Source: Veillonella sp. 3891 (lineage in GTDB: Bacteria; Bacillota; Negativicutes; Veillonellales; Veillonellaceae). Taken from it: 64,000 bases of DNA. Every line of letters begins with the position of its first letter. The stretch's first letter is position 1. The stretch spans positions 1 to 64,000 of the forward strand of contig NZ_RQVE01000006.1 in NCBI RefSeq assembly GCF_003992315.1. The letters run 5' to 3'. Below, in pieces: positions 43,104 to 51,702 of this stretch. Both the position numbers and the translations under genes were made by a program. Under the pieces are notes generated by a model. That model was not told the origin of the DNA. It was given only the letters and a program-made list of their open reading frames with translations, and ran no database searches.

Positions 43104-44369
43104 ATGGGTATGACGATTACAGAAAAGAATATGGCACGCCATGCAGGGCTTGCAGAAGTAAAAGCAGGTCAAATGATCGAGTGTCAATTAGATTTCATCT
43201 TGATGAACGATATTACATTTCCACCAGCAAAGAAAGAGTTTGAAAAAATCGGTAAACCTGTCTTCGATGCAGATCGTATCTACTTAGTACCGGATCATTT
43301 TACACCGAATAAAGACATTAAATCCGCTACACAAGCGAAAGTGATGCGTGATTTTGTAAGACAACATAAGATTACTCACTATTTTGAAGTAGGCCGCATG
43401 GGCATTGAGCACGTATTGTTACCAGAACAAGGTTTGATTGGCCCAGGGGAAATGATCATCGGCGCTGACTCTCACACTTGTACGTACGGTGCATTGAATG
43501 CTTTTGCTACTGGTGTAGGTTCTACAGATGCTGGGGTGGCTATGGCAGAAGGTAAAACTTGGTTTAAAGTGCCAGAAACGATCAAAGTCGTATTAGAAGG
43601 AAAACCTGCCAAATGGATTTCTGGTAAAGATATTGTGTTGGATTTAATCGGTAAAATCGGTGTCGATGGCGCTCGTTATAAAGCCCTTGAGTTCCATGGA
43701 TCTGGTGTGCAATACATGACGATGGCAGACCGCTTGACGATCTGTAATATGGCTATCGAAGCAGGCGGTAAATGTGGGGTATTCCCGTACGATGCAGTGA
43801 CAGAGGAGTATATCCAAGGTCGTATCACACGTCCTATCGAACCAATTGCAGCAGACGAAGATGCAGAATACTGCCAAGTGGTAACCATTCAATTGGATGA
43901 ATTAACTCCAGTGGTAGCGTACCCACACCTTCCTTCTAACACGCATTACATGAAAGATATTGTGAAAGAAGATCGTATTCAAATTGACCAAGCTATCATT
44001 GGTTCCTGTACGAATGGTCGCTTTGAAGACTTACAAATGTGCGCAGAAATCTTTAAAGGTCGCAAGGTGGCGGACTTCGTACGTTGCATCGTCATTCCAG
44101 GATCTCAAGATGTATATAACCAAGCTGTGAAAGCAGGATTAATGGATATCTTCATCGAAGCAGGCTGTGCGGTAAGCACACCAACTTGTGGTCCTTGCTT
44201 AGGTGGTTACATGGGGATTATGGCAGAGGGAGAGCGCACCGTTTCTACTACAAATCGTAACTTCCGTGGCCGTATGGGACACGTAGACAGTGAAGTATAT
44301 TTGGCAAGCCCATATGTGGCGGCAGCAAGTGCAGTAGCAGGGTATTTAGCAAGCCCTGAGGAGGTATAA
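43104..44369 (+). CDS. leuC: 3-isopropylmalate dehydratase large subunit
   Basis: A 421-residue aconitase-family subunit of the shorter HacA/archaeal type. [4Fe-4S] ligands are in IGSCTNG and [31 protein letters not shown] marks the family. It works with LeuD. The start at 43104 (MGMTITEKN) is eight bases after AGGAGGG; the in-frame ATG at 43080 overlaps leuA and lacks a site. Confidence 0.94.
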   Translation: MGMTITEKNMARHAGLAEVKAGQMIECQLDFILMNDITFPPAKKEFEKIGKPVFDADRIYLVPDHFTPNKDIKSATQAKVMRDFVRQHKITHYFEVGRMGIEHVLLPEQGLIGPGEMIIGADSHTCTYGALNAFATGVGSTDAGVAMAEGKTWFKVPETIKVVLEGKPAKWISGKDIVLDLIGKIGVDGARYKALEFHGSGVQYMTMADRLTICNMAIEAGGKCGVFPYDAVTEEYIQGRITRPIEPIAADEDAEYCQVVTIQLDELTPVVAYPHLPSNTHYMKDIVKEDRIQIDQAIIGSCTNGRFEDLQMCAEIFKGRKVADFVRCIVIPGSQDVYNQAVKAGLMDIFIEAGCAVSTPTCGPCLGGYMGIMAEGERTVSTTNRNFRGRMGHVDSEVYLASPYVAAASAVAGYLASPEEV

Positions 44370-44370
44370 T

Positions 44371-44868
44371 ATGGCAGACTTTCAAGGAACGATTTGGCGC
44401 TACGGCGACAATGTAGATACAGACGTAATTATTCCAGCGCGCTATTTGGCGATTGCGGATATGGCAGAATTGGCAGAACATGCTATGGAAGATATTGATA
44501 CTACCTTTGCACCGAATGTGAAAGCCGGTGAAATCATGGTAGCTGGCAAAAACTTTGGCTGTGGTTCCTCTCGTGAACATGCGCCAGCGGTGATTAAAGA
44601 AAAAGGTATTTCTTGCATCGTAGCAGATAGCTTTGCTCGTATTTTCTTCCGCAATGCTATCAATATAGGGTTGCCGGTGATTGAAATTGGTGAAGCTGTA
44701 GACCGTATTCAAGAAGGTCACGAAATCGCTGTAGAAATGGCCACAGGTGTTGTCCATAATGTGACTACTGGTGAAAGCTACCAAGGAACAGCGCTACCAC
44801 AATTTGTGCAAAATATTGCCAAAGCAGGTGGACTTGTAAACTTTGCAAAAACAAGACAAGACGGATAA
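44371..44868 (+). CDS. leuD: 3-isopropylmalate dehydratase small subunit
   Basis: A 165-residue swivelling subunit: YGDNVDTDVIIPARYL (11-26) and the substrate loop NFGCGSSREHAP (about 62-73). It completes the isomerase with LeuC, one base downstream of its stop after AGGAGG. 130 bp with an internal hairpin separate it from leuB. Confidence 0.95.
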   Translation: MADFQGTIWRYGDNVDTDVIIPARYLAIADMAELAEHAMEDIDTTFAPNVKAGEIMVAGKNFGCGSSREHAPAVIKEKGISCIVADSFARIFFRNAINIGLPVIEIGEAVDRIQEGHEIAVEMATGVVHNVTTGESYQGTALPQFVQNIAKAGGLVNFAKTRQDG

Positions 44869-44885
44869 GAAGGATAGAATTAATA

Positions 44886-44930
44886 GGAAACCCTAGGTTA
44901 TGCTATTATTGATTAGCCTAGTGGTATTCC
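44886..44930 (+). other. Intercistronic stem-loop between leuD and leuB
   Basis: GGAAACCCTAGG (44886-44897) pairs imperfectly with CCTAGTGGTATTCC (44917-44930) and has no T-tract. It may protect the upstream mRNA or mark a processing site. Confidence 0.45.
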
Positions 44931-44998
44931 CTATAGTATGTATGCTAGATAGATAAAATATTTTAGTGTAGTGTAGAGATTTTTAAAAGAGGATTACT

Positions 44999-46072
44999 AT
45001 GAGTGAAAAACAGATTGTCCTAATTGCTGGTGACGGCATTGGGGAAGAAATAACAAATTCCGCACGTGCTGTGGTGGACGCAGCATTTGCCAAAGCGGGT
45101 GTAACAGCTAATTGGATTGAGAAAAAAGCCGGTGGTGCAGCTATCGATGCTTTCGGTGAACCATTGCCACAAGACACGATCGATGCATGCCAAGCAGCAG
45201 ATGCTGTATTATTAGGGGCTGTAGGAGGTCCTAAATGGGACGATGTAGATCCAACCATCCGTCCAGAAAAAGCTATCCTTGGCTTGCGCAAAGCATTGGG
45301 CTTGTTCTGCAACTTGCGGCCAGTGAAAATCTATCCAGCATTGCGTGAGTTTTCTCCATTGAAACCAGAACTAGTAGAAAATGTTGACTTCGTTATCGTT
45401 CGTGAATTAACGGGTGGCATCTACTTTGGGGAACGTGAAGAAGCTCAAGGAGAAGGACCAAACGAATTTGCTTGGGATAAAGAGACATATGCTCGTTATG
45501 AAGTAGAACGCATCATGGATGTAGCTGTAGAAACAGCACGTAAACGTTCTGGCAAAGTGGTGAGCGTAGACAAAGCTAACGTATTGGCATCTTCTCGTTT
45601 ATGGCGTAAAATTGCGAAAGAAAAAGCAGAAGCCAACCCAGATATTTCCATGGATTACTACTATGTAGATAATACAGCGATGCAACTAGTGACGAATCCA
45701 GGTCAATTTGATGTATTAGTGACAACTAATTTATTTGGAGATATTTTGAGTGATGAAGGCGCTGTTATCTCTGGTTCTCTTGGCTTATTACCATCTGCCT
45801 CCATCGGTACAGGCACTTCTTTGTATGAACCAATTCATGGTTCGGCACCAGACATTGCAGGACAAGGCATTGCTAACCCATTAGGTACGATCTTGTCTGC
45901 TGCTATGATGTGCCGTTACTCCTTGGATTTGCCTGCAGTAGCGGACTCCATTGAACAAGCGGTGACAGCTGTCCTTGATGCAGGTTATCGCACAGGGGAT
46001 ATGTATCGTGAAGGATTCACAAAAGTGAACACTCAAGGCATGACTGACGCTGTGATAGCACACTTAGGCTAA
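44999..46072 (+). CDS. leuB: 3-isopropylmalate dehydrogenase
   Basis: A 357-residue NAD-dependent oxidative decarboxylase of the leucine pathway. It starts MSEKQIVLIAGDGIGEEI and contains the substrate arginines in NLRPVKIYPAL and VRELTGGIYFGER. The signature NLFGDILSDEGAVISGSLGLLPSAS carries the metal-binding aspartates. The start follows AGAGGA. Followed by a CAAAC/GTTTG hairpin terminator. Confidence 0.95.
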   Translation: MSEKQIVLIAGDGIGEEITNSARAVVDAAFAKAGVTANWIEKKAGGAAIDAFGEPLPQDTIDACQAADAVLLGAVGGPKWDDVDPTIRPEKAILGLRKALGLFCNLRPVKIYPALREFSPLKPELVENVDFVIVRELTGGIYFGEREEAQGEGPNEFAWDKETYARYEVERIMDVAVETARKRSGKVVSVDKANVLASSRLWRKIAKEKAEANPDISMDYYYVDNTAMQLVTNPGQFDVLVTTNLFGDILSDEGAVISGSLGLLPSASIGTGTSLYEPIHGSAPDIAGQGIANPLGTILSAAMMCRYSLDLPAVADSIEQAVTAVLDAGYRTGDMYREGFTKVNTQGMTDAVIAHLG

Positions 46073-46101
46073 GATTTAGCAGTATATAAGATATAAAAAA
46101 T

Positions 46102-46166
46102 CGCGGCACACTCCACCACAAACTGATACTATCGTTAGGTTTGCTCCGGAGTATGCCGCGCTTTTT
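46102..46166. terminator. CAAAC/GTTTG hairpin (copy 4), leu operon terminator
   Basis: CGCGGCA / TGCCGCG forms the outer stem, then ACTCC / GGAGT, internal loops ACCA and CTCC, and CAAAC / GTTTG with a 15-nt loop, followed by T6. The inner part resembles the reverse complement of copy 1 at 4210-4234. Confidence 0.85.
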
Positions 46167-46292
46167 TGCATATGTTATTGTTTGATACCGCTAGCATAGC
46201 CTAATGACGTTTTATTGGAGCTCTAGGAAGAAGATTAGGCTATGCATACATATGTTATACATAATTTTCTTGTGATAGTATGAAAGAAAATA

Positions 46293-46871
46293 TTATATAT
46301 GTTCTTCTATCCAAGAGTCATGATAGGCAATGGCTTTTTGTAAGTCTACGCAATGTGTCTTATTGTGCTTTGGCAAGGTGTTAGTTATGGATTTTGTATA
46401 AAATCGTAGTGCTTTATCATAAATTGTATCTTTCATGGCATTAATGGCGTAATATTCTTTTTGTAACAAGTCACCATATTTTCTCTCAGAAGAGATAGTA
46501 GATGATAGCAAGTTATTGATAGAAATTTCAGAGATTTGAGAACTAGGGACAGGAATTATTTTTCCAATAATGACATTACAAAGATGAACTTGCTTATTAC
46601 TTATAACTTTTATACTGATACGTCTTTTTTCGATGTTGGCTTTTTTTGCTTTAGCAGCTTTTAAATCATTAGGATTTAATGTACTTGGAAATTTAGCTGG
46701 AGAAGAGAGGGGTGCAAAAAATAGCCTATCGTGTATGGTAAGAACTATACCTACATAGGAACGAGTTTGTTTGCCTCCAGTTGAAATTCTAACATCGGAA
46801 TCAATGATTTGTAATGATTCCATATATGTTTCATTTATTTTATAAAAGCTTAAGTTTGGTTGCGTATTCAT
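46293..46871 (-). CDS. Type III toxin-antitoxin endoribonuclease toxin (ToxN/AbiQ/CptN family)
   Basis: A 192-residue protein with the ToxN/AbiQ hallmarks. An N-terminal FYKINETYMESL is followed by SYVGIVLTIHDRLFFAPLSSPAKF (about 39-61), where ToxN has APLTSPK. CNVIIGKIIPVP (98-109) follows, then YGDLLQKEYYAI (132-143) and a helical C-terminus. Such toxins are RNases inhibited by a pseudoknotted RNA made of tandem repeats. Here the lysine of the SPK motif is shifted by one (SPAK), a variation that could affect the active site. The start at 46871 is preceded by a weak AGGT site, typical of low toxin translation. The repeat array, terminator and promoter lie directly upstream in the canonical order. 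Confidence 0.88.
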   Translation of the reverse strand: MNTQPNLSFYKINETYMESLQIIDSDVRISTGGKQTRSYVGIVLTIHDRLFFAPLSSPAKFPSTLNPNDLKAAKAKKANIEKRRISIKVISNKQVHLCNVIIGKIIPVPSSQISEISINNLLSSTISSERKYGDLLQKEYYAINAMKDTIYDKALRFYTKSITNTLPKHNKTHCVDLQKAIAYHDSWIEEHI

Positions 46872-46890
46872 ATCAGGTACCTATAGTCCA

Positions 46891-46920
46891 TAAAAAGAAA
46901 AGCCGAGATACATCCCGGCT
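46891..46920 (-). terminator. Attenuating terminator between antitoxin RNA and toxin gene
   Basis: On the minus strand AGCCGGGA / TCTCGGCT with a TGTA loop (46901-46920) is followed by TTTCTTTTT. Partial read-through would feed the toxin gene, as in ToxIN loci. Confidence 0.85.
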
Positions 46921-46921
46921 C

Positions 46922-47103
46922 ACATTGCAAATAAAGTATATCCATGGTGGGGTGCACCATACTTATAGGTCCTCTCTTTAAAAATGATAACTCATTTTAT
47001 GGTGGGGCGCACCAACAATAAAGTCCCTCGCTTTCAGAATGATGAAGCATTCCATGGTGGGGAGCACCAACGATAAAGTCCCTCGCTTTAGATATACATT
47101 TAT
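46922..47103 (-). ncRNA. Type III antitoxin RNA precursor (ToxI-like), three 55-nt repeats
   Basis: Three direct repeats of exactly 55 nt begin (minus strand) at 47089, 47034 and 46979. Each has the core AAAG(C/A)GAGG, then TGGTG-CNCCC-CACCA, a short stem-loop, and AAT/TATCAT-rich joints. Repeats 1 and 2 are most alike; repeat 3 is more divergent. The array sits between a consensus promoter and the terminator before the toxin gene, as expected for an RNA that is cleaved by and inhibits the toxin. The 55-nt unit is longer than the repeat lengths I recall for ToxIN, CptIN and TenpIN (mid-30s to upper 40s). Confidence 0.85.
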
Positions 47104-47109
47104 AAGTTA

Positions 47110-47138
47110 ATCCTATCATACCAATTTTAGAATGTCAA
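47110..47138 (-). promoter_or_regulatory. Promoter of the type III toxin-antitoxin locus
   Basis: On the minus strand TTGACA (47133-47138), exactly 17 bp, then TAGGAT (47110-47115). Transcription would begin near 47103, at the edge of the repeat array. Confidence 0.8.
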
Positions 47139-47301
47139 TTGTGTTAGAAGCTTATTGGTTAATAGATTCTCGAACTATTTTTTGCAAAGTATCATAGTCT
47201 TGAAAATATCATTCTTCGATGCGGAAATGACCAAAGAAGGTATTTTGTGTATAATAGTGTACGTATGTCAATATTGGGAACGGAAAGTAGGAGGGTTTAC
47301 C

Positions 47302-48189
47302 ATGGCAGATGAACGAGTTACGGATCTACAGTTGGCACATTCTGTGCTAGGTTATACAGGTGTACCTGGGGCCTATGCCTATGAAGTGTTGCAGAATGTA
47401 CTTTCAAAATATATAGAAAAAGGCGGCTCCGTGGAGGGGCAACGGATTGAGCGTTGTCAAAGTCATCGTGAGCTCGTACAGGCTGTCCACGAAGGGCGCA
47501 TCGATTATGCCATATTGCCCATTGAAAACTCTATCGTCGGGGAAGTGCGGGATAGCACGGATTTAATCAAAGATAAAAATATTCACATCGTTGGGGAAGT
47601 GCGCCATCGCATTAGCCATAGTTTGCTAGGTGTACCGGGTGCTAGCCTCGACACGATTCAAGAGGTGTACTCTCACGAGCAAGCGCTCATGCAATGCTCA
47701 CAATTTTTGGCGACCCACAGTTCTTGGCAATTAAGTCCTATGAACAATACTGCTATGAGCGCGAAATACGTGAGCGACACACAGGATGTGACGAAGGCAT
47801 GCATTGCTAATGCATCTGCGAAAGAATTATATGGACTCACATTGTTAGCCCCAGACATTGCAAACTTTAAGGAAAACTTTACGCGATTCTTCATCATCAC
47901 TCATAAGGATGTAAGGATTCATGATGCGCACAAACTGAGCATTATTGTACAAACACCAAATACGCCAGGGGCACTGGTGAAAGTCCTACGAGTTTTTGAG
48001 GAACATCAATTGAACATGGTCAACATCAAATCACGCCCATGTATGCATACACCGTGGGAGTATTTCTTCTACATCGATATCGAAGGAGGAGGTCGAGAAT
48101 CAGAAGTAGAACAAGCTTTAACTGAAGTGCGAGAACTATCCAATTATTTGCAGGTCTTAGGGCATTATAAAATTTATGATGTACTGTGA
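47302..48189 (+). CDS. pheA: Prephenate dehydratase
   Basis: A 295-residue monofunctional enzyme converting prephenate to phenylpyruvate in phenylalanine synthesis. The catalytic domain (about 12-190) contains GYTGVPGAYAYEV, LPIENSIVGEV and NFTRFFII (the TRF motif). A C-terminal ACT domain (about 208-290) has KSRPC where ESRP is usual, so phenylalanine feedback is likely. The start at 47302 follows TAGGAGGG; the frame extends upstream to 47155 without family similarity. TATAAT near 47251 is the likely -10. Confidence 0.92.
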   Translation: MADERVTDLQLAHSVLGYTGVPGAYAYEVLQNVLSKYIEKGGSVEGQRIERCQSHRELVQAVHEGRIDYAILPIENSIVGEVRDSTDLIKDKNIHIVGEVRHRISHSLLGVPGASLDTIQEVYSHEQALMQCSQFLATHSSWQLSPMNNTAMSAKYVSDTQDVTKACIANASAKELYGLTLLAPDIANFKENFTRFFIITHKDVRIHDAHKLSIIVQTPNTPGALVKVLRVFEEHQLNMVNIKSRPCMHTPWEYFFYIDIEGGGRESEVEQALTEVRELSNYLQVLGHYKIYDVL

Positions 48190-48373
48190 GAATTTAACGA
48201 TAACTTAAATACCATATGATTCTAATAGGGGAGCGTATTGATTCTGTATGTGGTGAGTATAGCTAGCATAAGAGGAATAGTTTAAAAGTTTGATGAAGTT
48301 TTATGACACCCCTTGCTTACGGAAATAGAGATATGATACTATACTCCTATGAACTATATAGAAATATATAGAT

Positions 48374-48464
48374 ATACTGTATAGATGTGCTAAGAGAATG
48401 TGCTATGTAAATGTAGTATGCAAATCTAGTATATAAATATAGTGTGCAAATACACTATGCAAGC
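48374..48464. repeat. 13-bp tandem repeats upstream of a PepSY gene
   Basis: Successive 13-mers from about 48374 end mostly in AAAT or GAAT: GTGCTAAGAGAAT, GTGCTATGTAAAT, GTAGTATGCAAAT, CTAGTATATAAAT, ATAGTGTGCAAAT, ACACTATGCAAGC. The 48190-48532 gap otherwise shows no gene; the array ends 68 bp before the ATG. Confidence 0.65.
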
Positions 48465-48532
48465 ATATTATAGGCAATCGCTAATTTCTATATACAAATT
48501 AAGAATGTAACATTTGAGCAAGGAGACATAGT

Positions 48533-48946
48533 ATGAAGCGAACAATTATTTCTTTTTTAGTGGGCGTTATCGTGACAGGTTGTGCGATGGGCTGGTTCTG
48601 GTATCAAGACCGTGAACAATATACACGTGCAATCCCAGCTGTGAAAGGTCCGATCCAAGTAGCACCGGTAGTGAATGGAACCCCAGCAGGAACGACAAAT
48701 GGATTTGTGCCACAACAAGCAGGAGTTGTAGCGCCGCAAGCAACACAACAAGTACAAATTACGCAAGAAAAAGCGATGGAAATCTTTAAAACGGCGTATC
48801 CAGACTATCGCATTGAAAAAGTGAAATTCGATACAGATCACGGTCGTGCTCATTATGAAATCGATGGAGAAACGTTAACTCGTGAAGTAGAAATTAAAAT
48901 TGATGCTGTCACAGGGGAAATCTTCCAAGTTAAAGAAGGACATTAA
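48533..48946 (+). CDS. PepSY-domain exported protein
   Basis: A 137-residue protein. The N-terminal signal region has a possible lipobox (VTGC, C17), followed by a low-complexity linker rich in Ala, Pro and Gln (about 30-78). A C-terminal PepSY domain (about 80-135: ITQEKAMEIFKTAYPDYRI, HYEIDGE, EIKIDAVTGEIFQVK) is closely similar to that of the 103-residue protein at 33996. Role unknown; it acts outside the cytoplasm. The start follows AAGGAG. Confidence 0.83.
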   Translation: MKRTIISFLVGVIVTGCAMGWFWYQDREQYTRAIPAVKGPIQVAPVVNGTPAGTTNGFVPQQAGVVAPQATQQVQITQEKAMEIFKTAYPDYRIEKVKFDTDHGRAHYEIDGETLTREVEIKIDAVTGEIFQVKEGH

Positions 48947-48965
48947 TACGTTGATATAGAATTAT

Positions 48966-48996
48966 GAATACCTAACCTACCTAGTAGGCTAGGTAT
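48966..48996 (+). terminator. Terminator
   Basis: AATACCTA..CCTA pairs with TAGG..TAGGTATT, followed by CTTTC. The remaining 280 bp to the next gene is AT-rich without clear features apart from a GGGAGGAG purine run near 49207. Confidence 0.7.
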
Positions 48997-49280
48997 TCTT
49001 TCATTAGCAAAGGAAATGATTGTGTTAGTATTGCTATCGTTAAAACAAGTGAGTTCCTAACAACATCAAGAATCATTTACTAGTAGTATATTTTAACGTA
49101 CTGTGTTAGTATGAATTATAGAAGGCTTGGCAAACTATCTGCGTGTAAGGTAGATTTATTTGGTGTATAGATGCTACTACATCAAAGATAAAGTTTAGAA
49201 AATCAATGGGAGGAGACCTTAAGGAATTTAGAATTTAGCCTATCAAATTTGAGTGAGTAAAGCAGAATGGAGGAGATTGT

Positions 49281-49790
49281 ATGACGGAATTACATATGTA
49301 TGTAGCGTATTTGACAGCGTGGACCATATATCAATTGTGGTCTATTCACAGATGGATGAAATCGGAGTCAAAAGAGGAAAAAGCCGAGAATGCTGGTCAT
49401 GCATTGCAAGAAATTTTAAACTTTGTATCTCCTAAGGCAGTAGCTGGATTAGCAATGAGTGGAATCGTTTTTACCGGGGCTGCAGATGTGTTAGGTATTT
49501 TGCTAGTGAAAGGCTTCATACGTGATCCTCAATGGTTAGATACTTTGTTACTAGGTCTCGTTTGTATTAGTGTTATAGTGGGAATTCGGGCGGCTATTGA
49601 GGCGTACCGCATTGTTCTAAGCGCGTCTAATTCTCGTCAACCAGACCTCTTTTTGGTTCGCCATGAAAGACTCTTTAAAAAGGGGCGTATCAATCTAGAA
49701 ATTGTAATGAACCGGGTATTAAATGTAATATATGCAGGATTTGCTATCTATACGATGGTTATACTTTTACAATTGTTACACATTTTATAA
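49281..49790 (+). CDS. Uncharacterised membrane protein
   Basis: A 169-residue protein that I do not assign to a family. It shows an N-terminal hydrophobic segment (MYVAYLTAWTIYQLW), an acidic/basic soluble stretch (about 25-45), and two hydrophobic helices in the middle (AVAGLAMSGIVFTGAADVLGILLV and LLLGLVCISVIVGI). A basic loop and a final helix (VIYAGFAIYTMVILLQLL) follow. The start follows GGAGGAG. It stands alone in its orientation before the methyltransferase gene. Confidence 0.65.
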   Translation: MTELHMYVAYLTAWTIYQLWSIHRWMKSESKEEKAENAGHALQEILNFVSPKAVAGLAMSGIVFTGAADVLGILLVKGFIRDPQWLDTLLLGLVCISVIVGIRAAIEAYRIVLSASNSRQPDLFLVRHERLFKKGRINLEIVMNRVLNVIYAGFAIYTMVILLQLLHIL

Positions 49791-49938
49791 TCAAATCGTA
49801 TACTATATGTCTATAGAATATTAGCAAAAGTTGTGGGAGTCTGTTATAATAAATTGATTACATTGAATACAGTGAAAATGATAACTGTGTGCATATCGTT
49901 ATGAGATGACGAATATAAAAGTAAGAAAGGCATTGATA

Positions 49939-51510
49939 ATGAACGTAAACAAAAATACATCAGTTGCAAAAGAAGCAAGTGATGTTATCGAATCTTTAAA
50001 AAACTCGTATAACGAATTAGTGTATCCTTCTAAATCCTTCGGAGTAACATCTGTTAACAGTTTAGAAGCAAAAGCGAAGTTATGGGGCTTAAATCCAGTA
50101 CCAGCAAAAGAGGCTCGTGTCCTAGAACTAGGCTGTTCTATGGGTGGTAACATCATCGGGCAAGCTGTGTATCATCCAGAGGCGTCTTATGTAGGGGTTG
50201 ACCTCAGCGGATCTCAAATTGAAATCGGCAATGAAATCATTGAGGCCATTGAACTTAACAATATAAAATTAGTAGAACAAGATATTTTGAAAATTGATAA
50301 AGACTTCGGAACATTCGATTACATTATCGTTCATGGCATTTGGTCTTGGGTGCCAGATGTGGTGAAAGATAAAATTTTAGAAATTTGTAATGTGAACTTG
50401 TCCGAACGAGGGGTAGCCTACGTTTCCTATAACGTATACCCTGGTTGGCATCGACTAGACCAAGTACGTGAGATGATGCTCTTTGCTACACGCTATGATC
50501 AAGATATGGATTTATTGCCTCGTACAGAAAAAGGGATTTCTTTTGTGCATCATATGAATGAACTCATCAAATCCTCTAAGGACGTGGTGCCTAAATTGGG
50601 ATGGAAAACAGACAGTTTTGATTCTGCCTTAGATCATAAAACGTATTATATTGCTCATGAATATTTAGAGCCTATTAATGATCCTGTGTATATAACGGAC
50701 TTTCTTAACCGCGCTAAGAAACATAACTTAGTCTACGTATCCGATACAGATTTCCAACTGTCTGCGATTACATGGATGAAAAAAGAACGTCGAGAATTAA
50801 TTGAAGCGATGTCTGGCGGAGATTGGAACACGAAAGAACAAATTCTAGATTTCTATTTCGATACCCAATTCCGTCGCTCCTTATTATGTCATGAGTCGCA
50901 AGCTCATTTACTACGCCATAATGAAGAGTTTTTAATTACTACATTGGATTCCTTGTATTTTGGAATGGTCAATAAGGGTAAAGAGCTACAAGATACGACG
51001 AATGCGATAGAACAAGCTATTGTAAATAACTGTCGTAAAGGAGAAATGTTCACTGTAGCTGATTGCAAAGCAGAGATTGAACAATTACAAGCGGATACGG
51101 AGTATAATGATATAGAATTATACAGTATGCTCATTCGTTTCTTATTGTGTGGATTTATTGCCCCTGTGACAGAGAAAAAAGAAATCAACACATTCCAAGA
51201 AGGTGTGTCTACAGTGCCTAAAGAGATGGCTAAGTATGTACAAACCGTTGTGGATCGTGGCGGTCATAAGTTCATCAACATTTCTGATTTGTACAATGAT
51301 AGTATTACAGGATTTAACTCTGCTCATGTGCTGATGATGAAAGAGTTAGAAACGCCAAAAACATTGGAAGAACTTTACAAAGTGGCGGATAAAATTCTGA
51401 AAGTAGATGAAACGAAGCCATCTGGTGAAGTGGTACCGTTAAAAGGCCGTACTGTGGTAGATAAAACATTAGATGATTTAGGTCAACTTGGGTTCTTGCG
51501 CAATCACTAA
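49939..51510 (+). CDS. SAM-dependent methyltransferase with methyltransferase regulatory domain
   Basis: A 523-residue protein. The N-terminal class I methyltransferase domain (about 30-185) has motif I VLELGCSMGG (about 62-71), VGVDLSGSQIE and FDYIIVHGIWSWV. A regulatory-domain region (MethyTransf_Reg type, about 215-300) and a C-terminal winged-helix-like part (about 430-520) follow. The substrate of this family is not established. ATG at 49939 follows AGAAAGG; the frame begins at 49906. Single gene with a perfect 18-bp terminator stem downstream. Confidence 0.82.
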   Translation: MNVNKNTSVAKEASDVIESLKNSYNELVYPSKSFGVTSVNSLEAKAKLWGLNPVPAKEARVLELGCSMGGNIIGQAVYHPEASYVGVDLSGSQIEIGNEIIEAIELNNIKLVEQDILKIDKDFGTFDYIIVHGIWSWVPDVVKDKILEICNVNLSERGVAYVSYNVYPGWHRLDQVREMMLFATRYDQDMDLLPRTEKGISFVHHMNELIKSSKDVVPKLGWKTDSFDSALDHKTYYIAHEYLEPINDPVYITDFLNRAKKHNLVYVSDTDFQLSAITWMKKERRELIEAMSGGDWNTKEQILDFYFDTQFRRSLLCHESQAHLLRHNEEFLITTLDSLYFGMVNKGKELQDTTNAIEQAIVNNCRKGEMFTVADCKAEIEQLQADTEYNDIELYSMLIRFLLCGFIAPVTEKKEINTFQEGVSTVPKEMAKYVQTVVDRGGHKFINISDLYNDSITGFNSAHVLMMKELETPKTLEELYKVADKILKVDETKPSGEVVPLKGRTVVDKTLDDLGQLGFLRNH

Positions 51511-51560
51511 TCATGTCTACTGTCAACCTAGATATTGTACATAGTATATACTTATGAAAT

Positions 51561-51609
51561 AAGAGCTGTACTAGCATGTGTATATAACATGCTAGTACAG
51601 CTCTTTTGT
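51561..51609 (+). terminator. Terminator with an 18-bp perfect stem
   Basis: AAGAGCTGTACTAGCATG (51561-51578) pairs with its complement at 51588-51605, followed by TTTT. Confidence 0.9.
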
Positions 51610-51667
51610 TGTGGTAGAGGAATACACAAAGGAGGAGTTCATCCATACCGATGTACATATAATAGAG

Positions 51668-51688
51668 GGGAGTCGCATGGCGACTCCC
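51668..51688. terminator. Compact hairpin at the end of pepD
   Basis: GGGAGTCGC, loop ATG, GCGACTCCC. It has a weak T-tract on either side and lies 15 bp from the pepD stop. Confidence 0.5.
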
Positions 51689-51702
51689 GCTTGTTGATTG
51701 TG

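Noticed and set aside
44248-44784. 178-residue minus-strand frame across leuC/leuD
   Set aside because: Antisense to two clearly conserved genes; a shadow frame.
46925-47089. The 55-nt repeats as a CRISPR array
   Set aside because: Similarity extends over the whole unit with no unique spacers, and the promoter-repeat-terminator-toxin order identifies a type III antitoxin RNA.
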